From Stigmatella aurantiaca (GTDB lineage Bacteria; Myxococcota; Myxococcia; Myxococcales; Myxococcaceae): DNA of 64,000 bases. The DNA lies in contig NZ_FOAP01000001.1 in the NCBI RefSeq assembly GCF_900109545.1, positions 186,001-250,000 on the forward strand. The letters are read 5' to 3'. The notes under the pieces were generated by a model that was not told the DNA's origin, made no database searches, and saw nothing but the letters and a program-made list of their open reading frames with translations. The translations under genes were made by a program, and so were the position numbers. Positions within the stretch are counted from its first letter, which is position 1, and each line of letters starts with the position of its first letter. Below are positions 27,544-36,209 of the stretch, piece by piece.

Positions 27544-29181
27544 TCAGGCTGGGAGGGCCGTGGGGGGCGTCTTCACGGCTTGTTGGAGGAGCGCGGGCAC
27601 ATCGAGGATGAGGGCGACCCGGCCATCGCCCAGCAGGGTCGAGCCCGAGAGCCCAGGCAGTCCCTGACAGAACTTCCCCAGGGGTTTGATGACCGTCTGG
27701 CCCTGGCCGAGCAGCGTGTCCACGGCGAGGCCCGCGATACCCCGCCCATGGCCGATGACGACGAGGTTTTCCCGGGCCGGAGCGCTTCCCTCCAGGCCGA
27801 AGTGCTCACGCAAGCGGACGTACGGGAGTGCGGCTCCCCGCAGGTTGACGAAGCCGGTGCGGCCGGGATGGCTCTCCTCCACGGGCAGCTCCACGCACTC
27901 GAGCACGTTCTCCAGGGGGATGACGTACGTCTGGGCGCCCACGGCGACGCTGAAGCCTTCGATGATGGAGAGGGTGAGTGGCAGGCGGAGGCTGAAGGTG
28001 GTGCCCTGTCCTGGGGTGCTCTCCACGGAGACGGTGCCCCGCAGCATCTCCACGTTGCGCTTCACCACGTCCATGCCCACCCCGCGGCCGGACAGGTCGG
28101 TGACGCGCTCGGCGGTGGAGAAGCCCGGCTCCAGGATGAGCCGCAGGAGGGCTCCGTCGTCCGGCGTCTCCTCCGGCCCGAGCATCCCCAGGGTTCTGGC
28201 GCGCCGGGTGATGCGCTCGCGATCCAGGCCCGCCCCGTCGTCGGCCACCTGGATGACGATGGTGCCCGCCTCATGGAAGGCCCGGAGGGCCAGGGTGCCG
28301 GTGGGCTCCTTCCCACGCGCCTGGCGCACCTGGGGCGTCTCCAGTCCGTGGTCCATGGCGTTGCGAACCAGGTGGTTGAGCGGATCGCGGATGAGTTCGG
28401 CGACGGTGGTGTCCACCTCCACGTCCTCGCCGCTCACCTCCCAGCGGATCTGCTTCTCCAGGCGGAGGCTCAGGTCGCGCACCGTGCGTCCGAAGGGCTG
28501 GAAGGTGCGCCCAATGGGCACCATTCGCACCTTCATCACCAGCTCCTGCAGGTCCAGGTAGAGCCGGTCTCCCTCCCGATGGGCCTCCAGCAATTGTTGG
28601 GGCGTGTAGCGGTTCGCCTGCGCGAGCATGGTGGCCAGGCGTCCGCGCGCGATGGCGATCTCCCCGGTGAGGTCCAGCATCCGGTCCAACCGGTGCAGCT
28701 CCACCCGCAGGGTGTGCTCCCGGGGCGCAGCGGTTTCAGGAGAGGGTTTGGCGGGTTCCTGTGGCAGCGCCCGGCCAGTGAAGCTCGCGGGGCGGGCGGC
28801 CTTGACCAGGCTCGCCAGGAGTCCCTGCACTTCCACGGCAGGCAAGCCCAGGGAGGGGTCGCTCGCTCGCGTCAACCCCACCCGCTCCCGGAGCCCATCC
28901 ACTGCTTGCAAGAGCAGTGAGCCCAGCCCCTCGTACAGCATGATGGCCTGCGTCTCCAGCAGGGTGAGCAGGTCTTCCAGCGTGTGGGCCAGCTCCACCG
29001 CTTCGGTCAGCCCGAGCGAGGAGGCGGCTCCCTTGAAGGTATGGATCGTGCGGAAGACGGCCTGCAGGCGCTCCGGACCGAATGAGCGCTCGAGCGCCAG
29101 CAGCTCCTGATCCAGGGTGGCGAGCAGCTCCTCGGCTTCGGCGAGGAACACAGCGTGGACCTTCTCCAACTCGGGAGTCAT
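27544..29181 (-). CDS. cheA: CheA-type histidine kinase
   Basis: A 545-aa chemotaxis kinase. The Hpt domain has phospho-acceptor His47 (FRTIHTFKGAASSLG). There is a short linker with no obvious P2 domain, then dimerisation, HATPase (NHLVRNAMDHGLE, VADDGAGLD, GRGVGMDVVKRNVE) and a C-terminal CheW-like P5 (LPLTLSIIEGFSVAVGAQTYVIPLENVLE). ATG 29181 is preferred to TTG 29214 because Hpt starts there, although no ribosome site precedes it. The proposed sigma-54 promoter would start the transcript about 6 bases before this ATG. It heads the che operon behind the NtrC-type regulator, its likely partner. Confidence 0.94.
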   Translation of the reverse strand: MTPELEKVHAVFLAEAEELLATLDQELLALERSFGPERLQAVFRTIHTFKGAASSLGLTEAVELAHTLEDLLTLLETQAIMLYEGLGSLLLQAVDGLRERVGLTRASDPSLGLPAVEVQGLLASLVKAARPASFTGRALPQEPAKPSPETAAPREHTLRVELHRLDRMLDLTGEIAIARGRLATMLAQANRYTPQQLLEAHREGDRLYLDLQELVMKVRMVPIGRTFQPFGRTVRDLSLRLEKQIRWEVSGEDVEVDTTVAELIRDPLNHLVRNAMDHGLETPQVRQARGKEPTGTLALRAFHEAGTIVIQVADDGAGLDRERITRRARTLGMLGPEETPDDGALLRLILEPGFSTAERVTDLSGRGVGMDVVKRNVEMLRGTVSVESTPGQGTTFSLRLPLTLSIIEGFSVAVGAQTYVIPLENVLECVELPVEESHPGRTGFVNLRGAALPYVRLREHFGLEGSAPARENLVVIGHGRGIAGLAVDTLLGQGQTVIKPLGKFCQGLPGLSGSTLLGDGRVALILDVPALLQQAVKTPPTALPA

Positions 29182-29198
29182 GGGTCCGGGACGCAAGA

Positions 29199-29213
29199 GC
29201 AATCCGCACGCCA
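29199..29213 (-). promoter_or_regulatory. Sigma-54-type promoter upstream of cheA
   Basis: The minus strand reads TGGCGTG-CGGA-TTGC followed by T, close to TGGCACG-N4-TTGCW. GG and GC are separated by exactly ten bases. It sits in the 96-base gap between the NtrC-type activator gene and cheA. Confidence 0.5.
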
Positions 29214-29277
29214 AGGATAAATCTGTTCAGAAGTGCGCGGAACTCCTCGCCTTGTGAAACGGAGCCATGCTCGATGC

Positions 29278-30645
29278 TCAAACTTTTGAATCTGGATTCC
29301 AGACTTTGGACGAAAGGCCCAAGCTCTTCAGGCGCTGATAGAGCGAGCTGCGGGGAATCCCCAGCCGCTGGGCAGCCCGGCCGACATGGCCTCCCTCGGC
29401 TTCCAGCACGCGGGTGATGTGGCGGCGCTCCACTTCGCGCAGGGTGAGGTGCAGCTCGGGTGCGCTGGTGGTCTCCTCGGGGAGTTCGTTGAGCATCCGC
29501 GCGATGGCGGAGCCGTTGAACTGCAAGTCCTCCACGCGCAGGGTGGAACGGGAAGAGAGGAGCACGGAGCGCTCCAGCACGTTGCGCAGCTCGCGCAGGT
29601 TGCCGGGCCAGGGGTAGGCGCGCAGGGCGGCCTCCGCCTGCGGGGCCAGCTTGAGTCCTGGGCGTCCGAGTTCACGCGAGAGCTGGGCGAGTGAGGCGTG
29701 GGCGAGAGGAGGGATGTCCTCGGGGCGCTCCCGCAGGGCGGGAATGTGCAAGGGCAGGATGCTGATGCGGAAATACAGATCGCTGCGGAATTGCCGGGCC
29801 CTCACCCGCTCGACGAGATCCTGATGGGTGGCGGCGATGAGCCGGATGTCCACCGAGCGCTCCTCCACCTCTCCCAGGCGCCGGAAGCGCCGCTCCTCCA
29901 GCACCTTGAGGAGCTTGGGTTGAACGAGGGGATCCATGTCTCCCACTTCATCGAGGAACACGCTGCCCCGGTGGGCGCGCTCGAGCAGGCCCTGCTTGCT
30001 GCTAACGGCACTGGTGAACGCGCCTCGCTCGTGGCCGAAGAGTTCCGTCTCCAGGAACTGGGGGGACAGGCCCGCGCAGTTGAGCTGAATCAGAGGCTCA
30101 TGGGCCCGGGGCCCGTGGCGGTGCAGCCAGGATGCGAGCACGCCCTTGCCCGTCCCGGTCTCTCCCTGGATGAGGATGGAGCGGTCACTGTCGCGTACGC
30201 GCTGCGCGGTGGCTTCCAGCCGGCGGATGAGCGGACTGGTGCCCAGGAAGGGGTCGAGGTCCTCCGGTGGGTTCCGGGTTCTCCGTGCCTCGTGGACGCA
30301 CTCCATTGCCCGGGACAGCACGGACCACTCCACCGGTTTGGGGAGGAACTGCTCCGCCCCAAGCTTGACGAGCTGCACGGCCCTGTCGATGGCCGCGTTC
30401 TCGGCGAGGACGATCAGGGAGGTCAGGGGGGACATCTCGCGCAGCTCGGGAAGCAGCTTGTGCACGGAGAGACCTGGCAGACGGTCATCCAGCAGCACCA
30501 CTTCCAGCGGGGCACGGCGCAGGGACTCATGCACCTCCTGGGTGTTCCGGGCCTCGAGGATCTCCCAGCCGTGCGCCTCGAGCCACCGGCGAAGGGTTGC
30601 ACGGACCAACGGCTCCGCATCAGCGATCAAACACCTACTTCCCAT
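29278..30645 (-). CDS. NtrC-family sigma-54-dependent response regulator
   Basis: A 455-aa protein. The receiver domain (1-120) has putative phospho-site Asp53 ([10 protein letters not shown]) and Lys103 (LPKP). The AAA+ activator domain has Walker A GETGTGKG (161-168), sigma-54 contact loop GAFTSA (208-213, canonical GAFTGA with Gly to Ser), Walker [13 protein letters not shown] and the arginine-finger region. A C-terminal Fis-type helix-turn-helix covers about 405-445 ([24 protein letters not shown]). It lies directly upstream of cheA on the same strand. By analogy with Myxococcus CrdA/CheA3 it is probably the output of this chemosensory pathway, and may activate the sigma-54-like site before cheA. 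Confidence 0.94.
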   Translation of the reverse strand: MGSRCLIADAEPLVRATLRRWLEAHGWEILEARNTQEVHESLRRAPLEVVLLDDRLPGLSVHKLLPELREMSPLTSLIVLAENAAIDRAVQLVKLGAEQFLPKPVEWSVLSRAMECVHEARRTRNPPEDLDPFLGTSPLIRRLEATAQRVRDSDRSILIQGETGTGKGVLASWLHRHGPRAHEPLIQLNCAGLSPQFLETELFGHERGAFTSAVSSKQGLLERAHRGSVFLDEVGDMDPLVQPKLLKVLEERRFRRLGEVEERSVDIRLIAATHQDLVERVRARQFRSDLYFRISILPLHIPALRERPEDIPPLAHASLAQLSRELGRPGLKLAPQAEAALRAYPWPGNLRELRNVLERSVLLSSRSTLRVEDLQFNGSAIARMLNELPEETTSAPELHLTLREVERRHITRVLEAEGGHVGRAAQRLGIPRSSLYQRLKSLGLSSKVWNPDSKV

Positions 30646-31388
30646 GGCGTTTCACCGTCTTCCTCGTACCGGGTCCCCGGCGAAACGCACGGGCGGCCCC
30701 CCTTCGCGCCCGGGAAGCCACCCTGGCGCGATACAGCTAACAAAATATGAACACGCGACGTGTATCGAAGAGCATGTCACGCGGAACAGGGGGGGCGCGT
30801 CCCGTGGGGAAGCGGCGGCCCTGGCCGGCGTTTCACTCAGCGCCCGGGCTCTCCGCCGCCGGGAGACTTCGGGCTGGGCACTGCGCGAGCGCAAGGTCTT
30901 CCTGCTCGCCTTGTCCCCACAACGGCGTTGGCGTCCGCACGTGGCTCTGGATGGTGCTGCATGGGAGGCTCCCCCTGAGGGTCCGTCAGGTGCGCCCGGA
31001 GTCTACCGGATCGAATCCTGAAAACACCAGAAACAGAAGCTCTCGGGGGCCAGGACGGGATACCGGGCCGAGACAGCGAGACTCAGGCCCTTGATAACAC
31101 CCCATGGGAAATTCATATCAATTCGAAAGGCCGAGGGCGTGAAGACGATTCTTGAGCGGATGAGATGTCTATTCGAGGCATCCCATCATCGCCAGGGGGC
31201 CTTTGTTCTTGTAACGCAGGTCTTGCGGTTTGGGCTTCCATGCGGCGTTCGGACTGTCAAGCCCGGCCGGCAGCGCGGACCGTGTTGCCGGCGTGGGCCG
31301 TCACGAAAGATAGACATTCTTGCCAAAGAGAGAGGAGGCTTCGCGATTTCCCTTTCGAGCCCGTCCGCACCAGGGCCTCTTCGCCACA
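30646..31388. other. 740-bp stretch without a convincing gene
   Basis: No frame on either strand combines a ribosome site, codon bias and a recognisable product here. It holds the upstream region of the NtrC-type gene, an AT-rich patch with nested palindromes near 30729-30767, and a second AT-rich patch near 31105-31130. Compositional unevenness suggests decayed or acquired DNA. Confidence 0.5.
30729..30767. promoter_or_regulatory. Nested palindrome upstream of NtrC-type gene
   Basis: CGATACA (30729-30735) pairs with TGTATCG (30761-30767). Inside lies ACACG-CGA-CGTGT (30751-30763). The enclosed 25 bases are AT-rich (CTAACAAAATATGAAC). It lies about 85-120 bases upstream of the activator start, a plausible operator/promoter. 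Confidence 0.35.
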
Positions 31389-31634
31389 ATGGCCGTGCTC
31401 CTGCTCGCCGCTGCCGGTTGTGGAGGCAATGAGCCTCCTACCCTGGCCGAGCGCACGCAGCCGGCGGCCAGCGCGCGGCCCCTGGAGACCGTCACCTTCC
31501 GCGTTGCGGCGAAGGCCGAGAGTTCATCGCTTCGCTTCTCCTGGGAGGCCAGCACAGGCACCCTAGGGGACCCGAGCCATACCGCCACCACCAGCGAGGT
31601 TGTTTGGACCGCAGCCGGATCAGGAACCACCTGA
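31389..31634 (+). pseudogene. 5' stump of a lipoprotein gene
   Basis: Encodes MAVLLLAAAGCGGNEPPTLAERTQPAAS..., a lipoprotein signal plus the start of a beta-sandwich/Ig-like domain (TVTFRVAAKAESSSLRFSWEASTGTLGD, SEVVWTA). Third-position bias is strong up to about 31618 and then stops, and the frame ends at TGA 31634 in mid-domain. An upstream in-frame TTG at 31320 could add 23 residues. The C-terminal part of the gene appears to have been removed where it meets the opposing fragment. Confidence 0.55.
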
Positions 31635-31771
31635 CGGGAGACGGGGATGAACCCCAGGCTCCCCACGGACAGGAATGGGATGGCGAGGATCCACATCAGA
31701 ATTCGCCCCACGCGGAACCTGGCCACCGAGAGCAAGGCATTGCCGGCCTGGCCCGAACCCTCCTGGCTCAT
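31625..31771 (-). pseudogene. 5' stump of a membrane-protein gene
   Basis: From ATG 31771, with GGAGCGC upstream, about 48 codons show good coding bias and read [48 protein letters not shown], ending in one transmembrane helix. Bias is lost at about 31625, exactly where the opposing lipoprotein stump begins. The rest of the gene is missing. Family unknown. Confidence 0.45.
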
Positions 31772-32019
31772 GTGCTGCGCTCCATTCCCGCCCCGTGGGC
31801 TGGCTCCTGCCAGGCGGAGGGGTCCAGCCAGCGGGGGCGTTTCACTCTTCCCTGGAGAGAAGGCCCAGCGCCAGCGGCAGCCATGCTGGGAGGGACTGGG
31901 CGTTTTGCTTTTTACGCTTGGAATGCTCGTTTTCTGATAAGGGCCGTGGACAAGGCGTCAAGTCGGCCGTCTGTGGCGTGGACGAATGGCGCTGCGTGCC
32001 TGTCTCCCCCGGAGGGACC

Positions 32020-33447
32020 ATGTCCAAAGTGCTCCACAGTGTCGGTGCCGCCGTTGCGGCGCTCTTCGTGTCCGCGCCGTCGGTGGCCGCGGCGGCCATC
32101 TGTAACAAGTATTGCGATGGCCGTGACCCTGCGCTGTCGCCGAAGGACCGCCAGCCGGTCAGCGCTTCCATCCACTCGCGGAGCATCATTCTGCACTTCA
32201 ACGATGACGACGCGATGGCCTGGGCCTCCATCGAGAACGGCAATCCGGGAGACCAGGTGTGGCTCGACCGGTCCTTTGATGGGGGCCGCACCTGGGGATC
32301 CGGCAGCAAGCTGGGCGAGGCGGCGATTCCGGGTTCGTACCGGAGTTGGCGCACCCTGATGTACAACGTGGACGACTGGAGCACCCACGGCGTGGGGGCC
32401 CTTCGCGCCTGTGGCAAGGCCGGTGACCGGCCCGAGATTGCCTGTACGTCGTGGGCCCGCACCACGTGGAACGCCTGGGACCGGCGCACCGCCGCGGCGA
32501 CCGCGCTGATGCAGTTCTACGACAACAACACCGGGCTGTTCAGCACCACCGGCTGGTGGAACTCGGCCAACGCGCTGACCGCGATCATCGACAACATCCG
32601 CGTGTCCGGGATGCCGAGCTACCGCTACGCCATCGCCAACACCTATGACCGCAACCGCTCCGCACAGGGCGGGAACTTCACCAACGACTACATCGACGAC
32701 ACGGGGTGGTGGGGGTTGGCGTGGATCGCCGCGTACGACCTGACCGGCGAGACCCGGTACCTGGACACCGCCCGGGCGGACGCCGATTACATGGCGCGCT
32801 ACTGGGACAGCGTGTGCGGCGGCGGGGTCTGGTGGAGCACGGCCAAGCAGTACAAGAACGCGATCTCCAACAGCCTCTACCTGCAGCTCAACGCCGCGCT
32901 GCACAACCGCATCCCGGGGGACACCGTCTATCTGCAGCGGGCCCGCGCGACGTGGACGTGGTTCCAGGGGACCGGGATGATCAACTCCTCGAACCTGGTG
33001 AATGACGGCGTCAACCTGAGCACTTGCAAGAACAACGGGGATGTCGCCTGGACGTACAACCAGGGCGTCCTGGTCGCGGGGCTCGCGGAGCTGTACCGCG
33101 CCACCGGGGACAGCGCCCTGCTGACCCGGGCGCGCCAGCTCGCGGACGCGTCGACCACCCACCCGTCGCTCCACGTGAACGGAATCCTCCGGGAGCCGTG
33201 TGAGAGCGGCGACTGCGGAGGGGATGGCCCCTCGTTCAAGGGGGCGTACGTCCGGGGGTTGGGGGCGCTGAACGCGCTGCTGGCCGACCGGCCCTACACC
33301 GCTTACCTGCGCCGTCAGGCGGACTCCGCGTACACGAAGAATCGCAACACCCTGGACGCGTATGGCCTGCGTTGGGCCGGAGGCCTGGACCGTACGGACG
33401 CGGCCCGTCAGCACAGCGTGGTCGATTTGATGAACGCCGCGCCCTGA
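32020..33447 (+). CDS. Secreted GH76 alpha-1,6-mannanase-like enzyme
   Basis: A 475-aa exported glycoside hydrolase. The signal peptide is about 1-25 ([20 protein letters not shown]). A roughly 100-residue N-terminal part ([20 protein letters not shown]...) is of a kind familiar in actinobacterial GH76 proteins. The (alpha/alpha)6 catalytic domain has the adjacent acidic pair in [16 protein letters not shown] (near 226-227), then [19 protein letters not shown] and [17 protein letters not shown]76 enzymes are endo-alpha-1,6-mannanases acting on yeast and mycobacterial mannan backbones. GGAGGG precedes the ATG. Sitting next to gene stumps, it is a candidate for horizontal acquisition. Confidence 0.9.
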   Translation: MSKVLHSVGAAVAALFVSAPSVAAAAICNKYCDGRDPALSPKDRQPVSASIHSRSIILHFNDDDAMAWASIENGNPGDQVWLDRSFDGGRTWGSGSKLGEAAIPGSYRSWRTLMYNVDDWSTHGVGALRACGKAGDRPEIACTSWARTTWNAWDRRTAAATALMQFYDNNTGLFSTTGWWNSANALTAIIDNIRVSGMPSYRYAIANTYDRNRSAQGGNFTNDYIDDTGWWGLAWIAAYDLTGETRYLDTARADADYMARYWDSVCGGGVWWSTAKQYKNAISNSLYLQLNAALHNRIPGDTVYLQRARATWTWFQGTGMINSSNLVNDGVNLSTCKNNGDVAWTYNQGVLVAGLAELYRATGDSALLTRARQLADASTTHPSLHVNGILREPCESGDCGGDGPSFKGAYVRGLGALNALLADRPYTAYLRRQADSAYTKNRNTLDAYGLRWAGGLDRTDAARQHSVVDLMNAAP

Positions 33448-33489
33448 ACCGGGCTCTGGTATGGGAAGGACAGGCGCCCTGTGACCGGT

Positions 33490-34878
33490 TCACCGGCGCG
33501 GGAGCCTTCCGGCCGGTGGGGCTGCTCGCTCATCCGCCACCGTCACCCAACTGCCGTGGATGCCGAACGGGACGCGCTGGGGCAACCGGACTCGCGCGAC
33601 CGGGGCTGCGCCGAAGTTGCCAGCGTCAAGGACGACGAGTTCGCTGATGTCACGCTTGCTGTCGCAGACGAGGCTGAGCAGCCAGCCGCCGTCTTCGGGT
33701 GACTGGGCACTCTTGGGAACGAAGACGCACTCGCCGGGTATCTGCCCCGGTCCGAGTTCCTGCGCCAGCGAGGTGTCCGTCTCCGAGTCGTAGCGGCGCA
33801 AGCGTGCTCCCCCCGGGACTCCATCGGCGAAGTCGAGCATCTCGATGACGTACGTGTAGCGATGGGGCTGCCCGTTGCGGCGGCCGTCGATCCGGGGGAA
33901 TTCGACCGGGCGGCCGTCGAGCTGCCGCTCGCGGGTGTGGCCAGACTCAAGGTCGATCTCCCAGCGGTACAGGTACGGCGGAGCCGCTTCGAAGCGTGCC
34001 GAGCGGATCCCCTCCAGCACAAGCGTTCCCGCGCGTTCGAACGCGTTGGCGGTGTGGCCGAGCTGGCCGGGCTCGACGTCGAACCAGCGCACCTTGCCTC
34101 CCTGGCGCGGCACCACGCCGATGCGCGCTGGGTGGGAGTCGCTCCAATCGAACGGCATCCCCGCGCTCCAGTCACGGGTCATCCGGGCGGGCGAATCGAA
34201 GAAGACCGCGTACCGCTCCGTGATGGCGAAGTCGTGCATGTAGGAGGCACCCTCCACCTCGATCTCCCTCTTGGAAATCACCCGGCCCCCCGCGTCGGCG
34301 ATGTAGTAGGTCAAATACGGACGCACCACCTGGTAGCCGAAGAAGTGGAGTTCCCCCGTCAACGGGCACCGCTTGGGGTGCGCCGTCATCGGGGTATCCA
34401 CCGCCCCGCCGAAGTCGAAGGCGCCGACGGTCGACAGCTCCCGGTCCAGTTCCATGGGCAGCGCCGCCTCGACCATCGAGAGAATGCGGCCCCCATGTTC
34501 GGTCACGTGGGTGTTCGACGTGCCGCCCCCGCGAAGCCGCCTTGCCCGGACCGCGCCCGCATCCTCGCCGGGCGCTGTGGGGCCCAGGGCCGTTCCGGTG
34601 AACTTGGCGGTCCGGACGTAGCGGTTCCGGTACCAGCGCGCCTTTCCCCCGGTGAGGTGGATCCCATGCACCATCCCATCGCCGAACCACCAATGGGGGG
34701 AGACGCCGTCCTTCGGGTTCGGGCCGTTGCGCACATACGTCCCAGCGAGCCCTTGCGGCAGCTCTCCCTCCACGGGCAGCTCGTGCGCGGTCACCTCGTT
34801 GGCGACCGGGGCGAAATGGCCCTTCAGCCAGAACGGCTCGGAAGGAGAACGGGGATCGGCCTTGCTTTGGGGGGACAT
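33490..34878 (-). CDS. Carotenoid cleavage oxygenase (RPE65/CCD family)
   Basis: A 462-aa non-heme iron dioxygenase that cleaves carotenoids, apocarotenoids or stilbenoids. All four iron-ligand histidines are visible: TAHPKRCPLTGELHFFGY (near 164), YMHDFAITERYAVFF (near 213), GHTANAFERAG (near 273) and GIHGSW (near 438). YVRNGPNPKDG near the N-terminus is also typical. The start at 34878 has GGAGAGAAG upstream. It is divergent from a MarR-family gene, with two inverted operator-like repeats in the 97-base gap, so it is likely repressed by that regulator. The substrate is not predictable. Confidence 0.93.
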   Translation of the reverse strand: MSPQSKADPRSPSEPFWLKGHFAPVANEVTAHELPVEGELPQGLAGTYVRNGPNPKDGVSPHWWFGDGMVHGIHLTGGKARWYRNRYVRTAKFTGTALGPTAPGEDAGAVRARRLRGGGTSNTHVTEHGGRILSMVEAALPMELDRELSTVGAFDFGGAVDTPMTAHPKRCPLTGELHFFGYQVVRPYLTYYIADAGGRVISKREIEVEGASYMHDFAITERYAVFFDSPARMTRDWSAGMPFDWSDSHPARIGVVPRQGGKVRWFDVEPGQLGHTANAFERAGTLVLEGIRSARFEAAPPYLYRWEIDLESGHTRERQLDGRPVEFPRIDGRRNGQPHRYTYVIEMLDFADGVPGGARLRRYDSETDTSLAQELGPGQIPGECVFVPKSAQSPEDGGWLLSLVCDSKRDISELVVLDAGNFGAAPVARVRLPQRVPFGIHGSWVTVADERAAPPAGRLPRR

Positions 34879-34900
34879 GCGCTTCTCTCCTCGCAGTTAC

Positions 34901-34912
34901 TTGAGAACTCAA
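34901..34912. promoter_or_regulatory. Candidate MarR operator 1
   Basis: TTGAG-AA-CTCAA inverted repeat followed by ATAAC, 23 bases upstream of the carotenoid oxygenase ATG. Read on the minus strand it overlaps a possible -10 (GTTATT) lying 16 bases from TTGTGG. A mirror-image copy lies at 34949-34960. Confidence 0.6.
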
Positions 34913-34948
34913 ATAACATCGCCGCTGCGGCTTCCACAAGACGTTTAT

Positions 34949-34960
34949 TTGAGTCCTCAA
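34949..34960. promoter_or_regulatory. Candidate MarR operator 2
   Basis: TTGAG-TC-CTCAA inverted repeat preceded by GTTTAT, 16 bases upstream of the marR start codon. Together with the first site it forms an outer inverted arrangement, TTGAGnACTCAAATAA read toward the centre from both sides. The site centres are 48 bases apart. Confidence 0.6.
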
Positions 34961-34975
34961 CCAAAAGAAGAGCAC

Positions 34976-35404
34976 ATGTCCGCGCACCCCCTGAGCTTCT
35001 TTTTCGACCTGAACCGGGCCCACGCGATGGCGAGCCGCCGTTTCGACTCCGCCCTCGGCTCCGTGCACGGCATTGGACTGAACGACCTGCACCTTCTCCA
35101 GGTGCTCGATCAGGCGCCCGGGCATCGGCTGCGGCGAACGGATCTGGCCCAGCAGCTCGGATTGACGGCCTCGGGCGTGACCTGGATGCTGCGGCCGCTG
35201 ACGAAGCGCCGCCTTATCACCAGCCAGGCGAGCGAGGACGATGGCCGTGTCACATTCGCGGTGCTCACCAGCGCTGGGCACCAGCTGGTGGCGGACGCTG
35301 TCCCGACCGCACGGAGGATTGCGGCCGAGCTTCTAGACCCCCAGGTCAGCAAAGAGGCGCTGACGCAGGCTGCGTCGGTGGTCGCGCGGCTGGCTCATGA
35401 CTGA
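34976..35404 (+). CDS. MarR-family transcriptional regulator
   Basis: A 142-aa winged-helix regulator. The DNA-binding part spans about 45-105 (LHLLQVLDQAPGHRLRRTDLAQQLGLTASGVTWMLRPLTKRRLITSQASEDDGRVTFAVLT) and includes the wing with the DGR motif. Dimerisation helices lie at both ends. The ATG is chosen where the MarR fold begins; AAAAGAAGAG lies upstream. It is divergent from the carotenoid oxygenase, probably repressing both through the twin operators and responding to a small lipophilic ligand. Confidence 0.92.
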   Translation: MSAHPLSFFFDLNRAHAMASRRFDSALGSVHGIGLNDLHLLQVLDQAPGHRLRRTDLAQQLGLTASGVTWMLRPLTKRRLITSQASEDDGRVTFAVLTSAGHQLVADAVPTARRIAAELLDPQVSKEALTQAASVVARLAHD

Positions 35405-35487
35405 AGGGGCTGTGGGAGATGTGCAGGGACGGCATCTCCACTCCTGGGCCTGTTTCCCGTCAGAGGTATCTCCCCACGCACATCACA

Positions 35488-36109
35488 ATGTCCCCTCAGG
35501 ACTACGCCACCGCTTTCCACCTTCTGTCCGTGAACTCCCGGCACCCTGAGACCATCTATTAGGCCGTCCGGGAGCACGTCCTTCCCTGGTTGCCTGAGCA
35601 CCCGTCCCTGCTAGACGTCGGCGCGGGGCCAGGGAAGGTCGCCCAGCGGCTCGCGCCGCACTTCGCTTCGCTCACGCTGCTTGAGCCCAATCGGGAGCAG
35701 ATCTCCGGGCTGAGGCTTGAGGGGGCAGGGATACGGCTCTCCCGAACGGTATGATCTCGTCCTCTGCTCACACGTCCTGTACCATGTGCCCACCGCCGAG
35801 TGGGGTGGGTTCATCGACAGGCTGCTGGAGCGGGTACGTCCCGGCGGATACTGCGTGCTCATGCTCGGCGCGGCCCGAGGGCAGAACTACGCGCTGCACC
35901 GGGACTTCACCCAGACGATGATCTCCAGCGAGCAGCTCATCGCCATGCTGGAGCAGAAGCGGCTCCCGCACAGGGCCATCCCGGCCATGATCGTTTTCTC
36001 CGCAGCCTCCTTCGAGGAGATGTACACGCTCTGCCGGTTCCTCGTCCTCGAGAACTGTTTCACCGCAGAGCAGCTCGCGGGGACGAGGCGCGCGCGCTCG
36101 ATGATCTGA
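35488..36109 (+). pseudogene. Decayed class I SAM-dependent methyltransferase
   Basis: From ATG 35488 the frame reads MSPQDYATAFHLLSVNSRHP and hits TAG at 35560. The same frame continues with SAM motif I (LLDVGAGPGKVAQRLAP) and the acidic loop LLEPNREQI, then breaks near 35725. The downstream part resumes in another frame as ERYDLVLCSHVLYHVPTAEW, RVRPGGYCVLMLGAARGQNY and so on to 36109. Only about 15-20 residues separate LLEPNREQI from YDLVLCSHVLYHV where about 40 are usual, so an internal deletion accompanies the stop and frameshift. Inactive remnant. Confidence 0.8.
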
Positions 36110-36209
36110 TCCTCATCCCCAAGCCGTAACCCAGCTCAGGCCCGTCCCTGAGATGCCTGCGGACTGCTGGCTGGTTCCCAGGGGAGGGGCTGGGCGGCGC
36201 TCCGGGAAC

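Noticed and set aside
31005-31030. tRNA-like GGATCGAATCCTG
   Set aside because: The T-arm stem does not pair and no acceptor stem or anticodon arm can be found around it.
30652-31094. Several short open frames on both strands upstream of the lipoprotein stump
   Set aside because: No ribosome site, mixed codon bias and Arg/Ser/Gly-rich translations without any recognisable motif.
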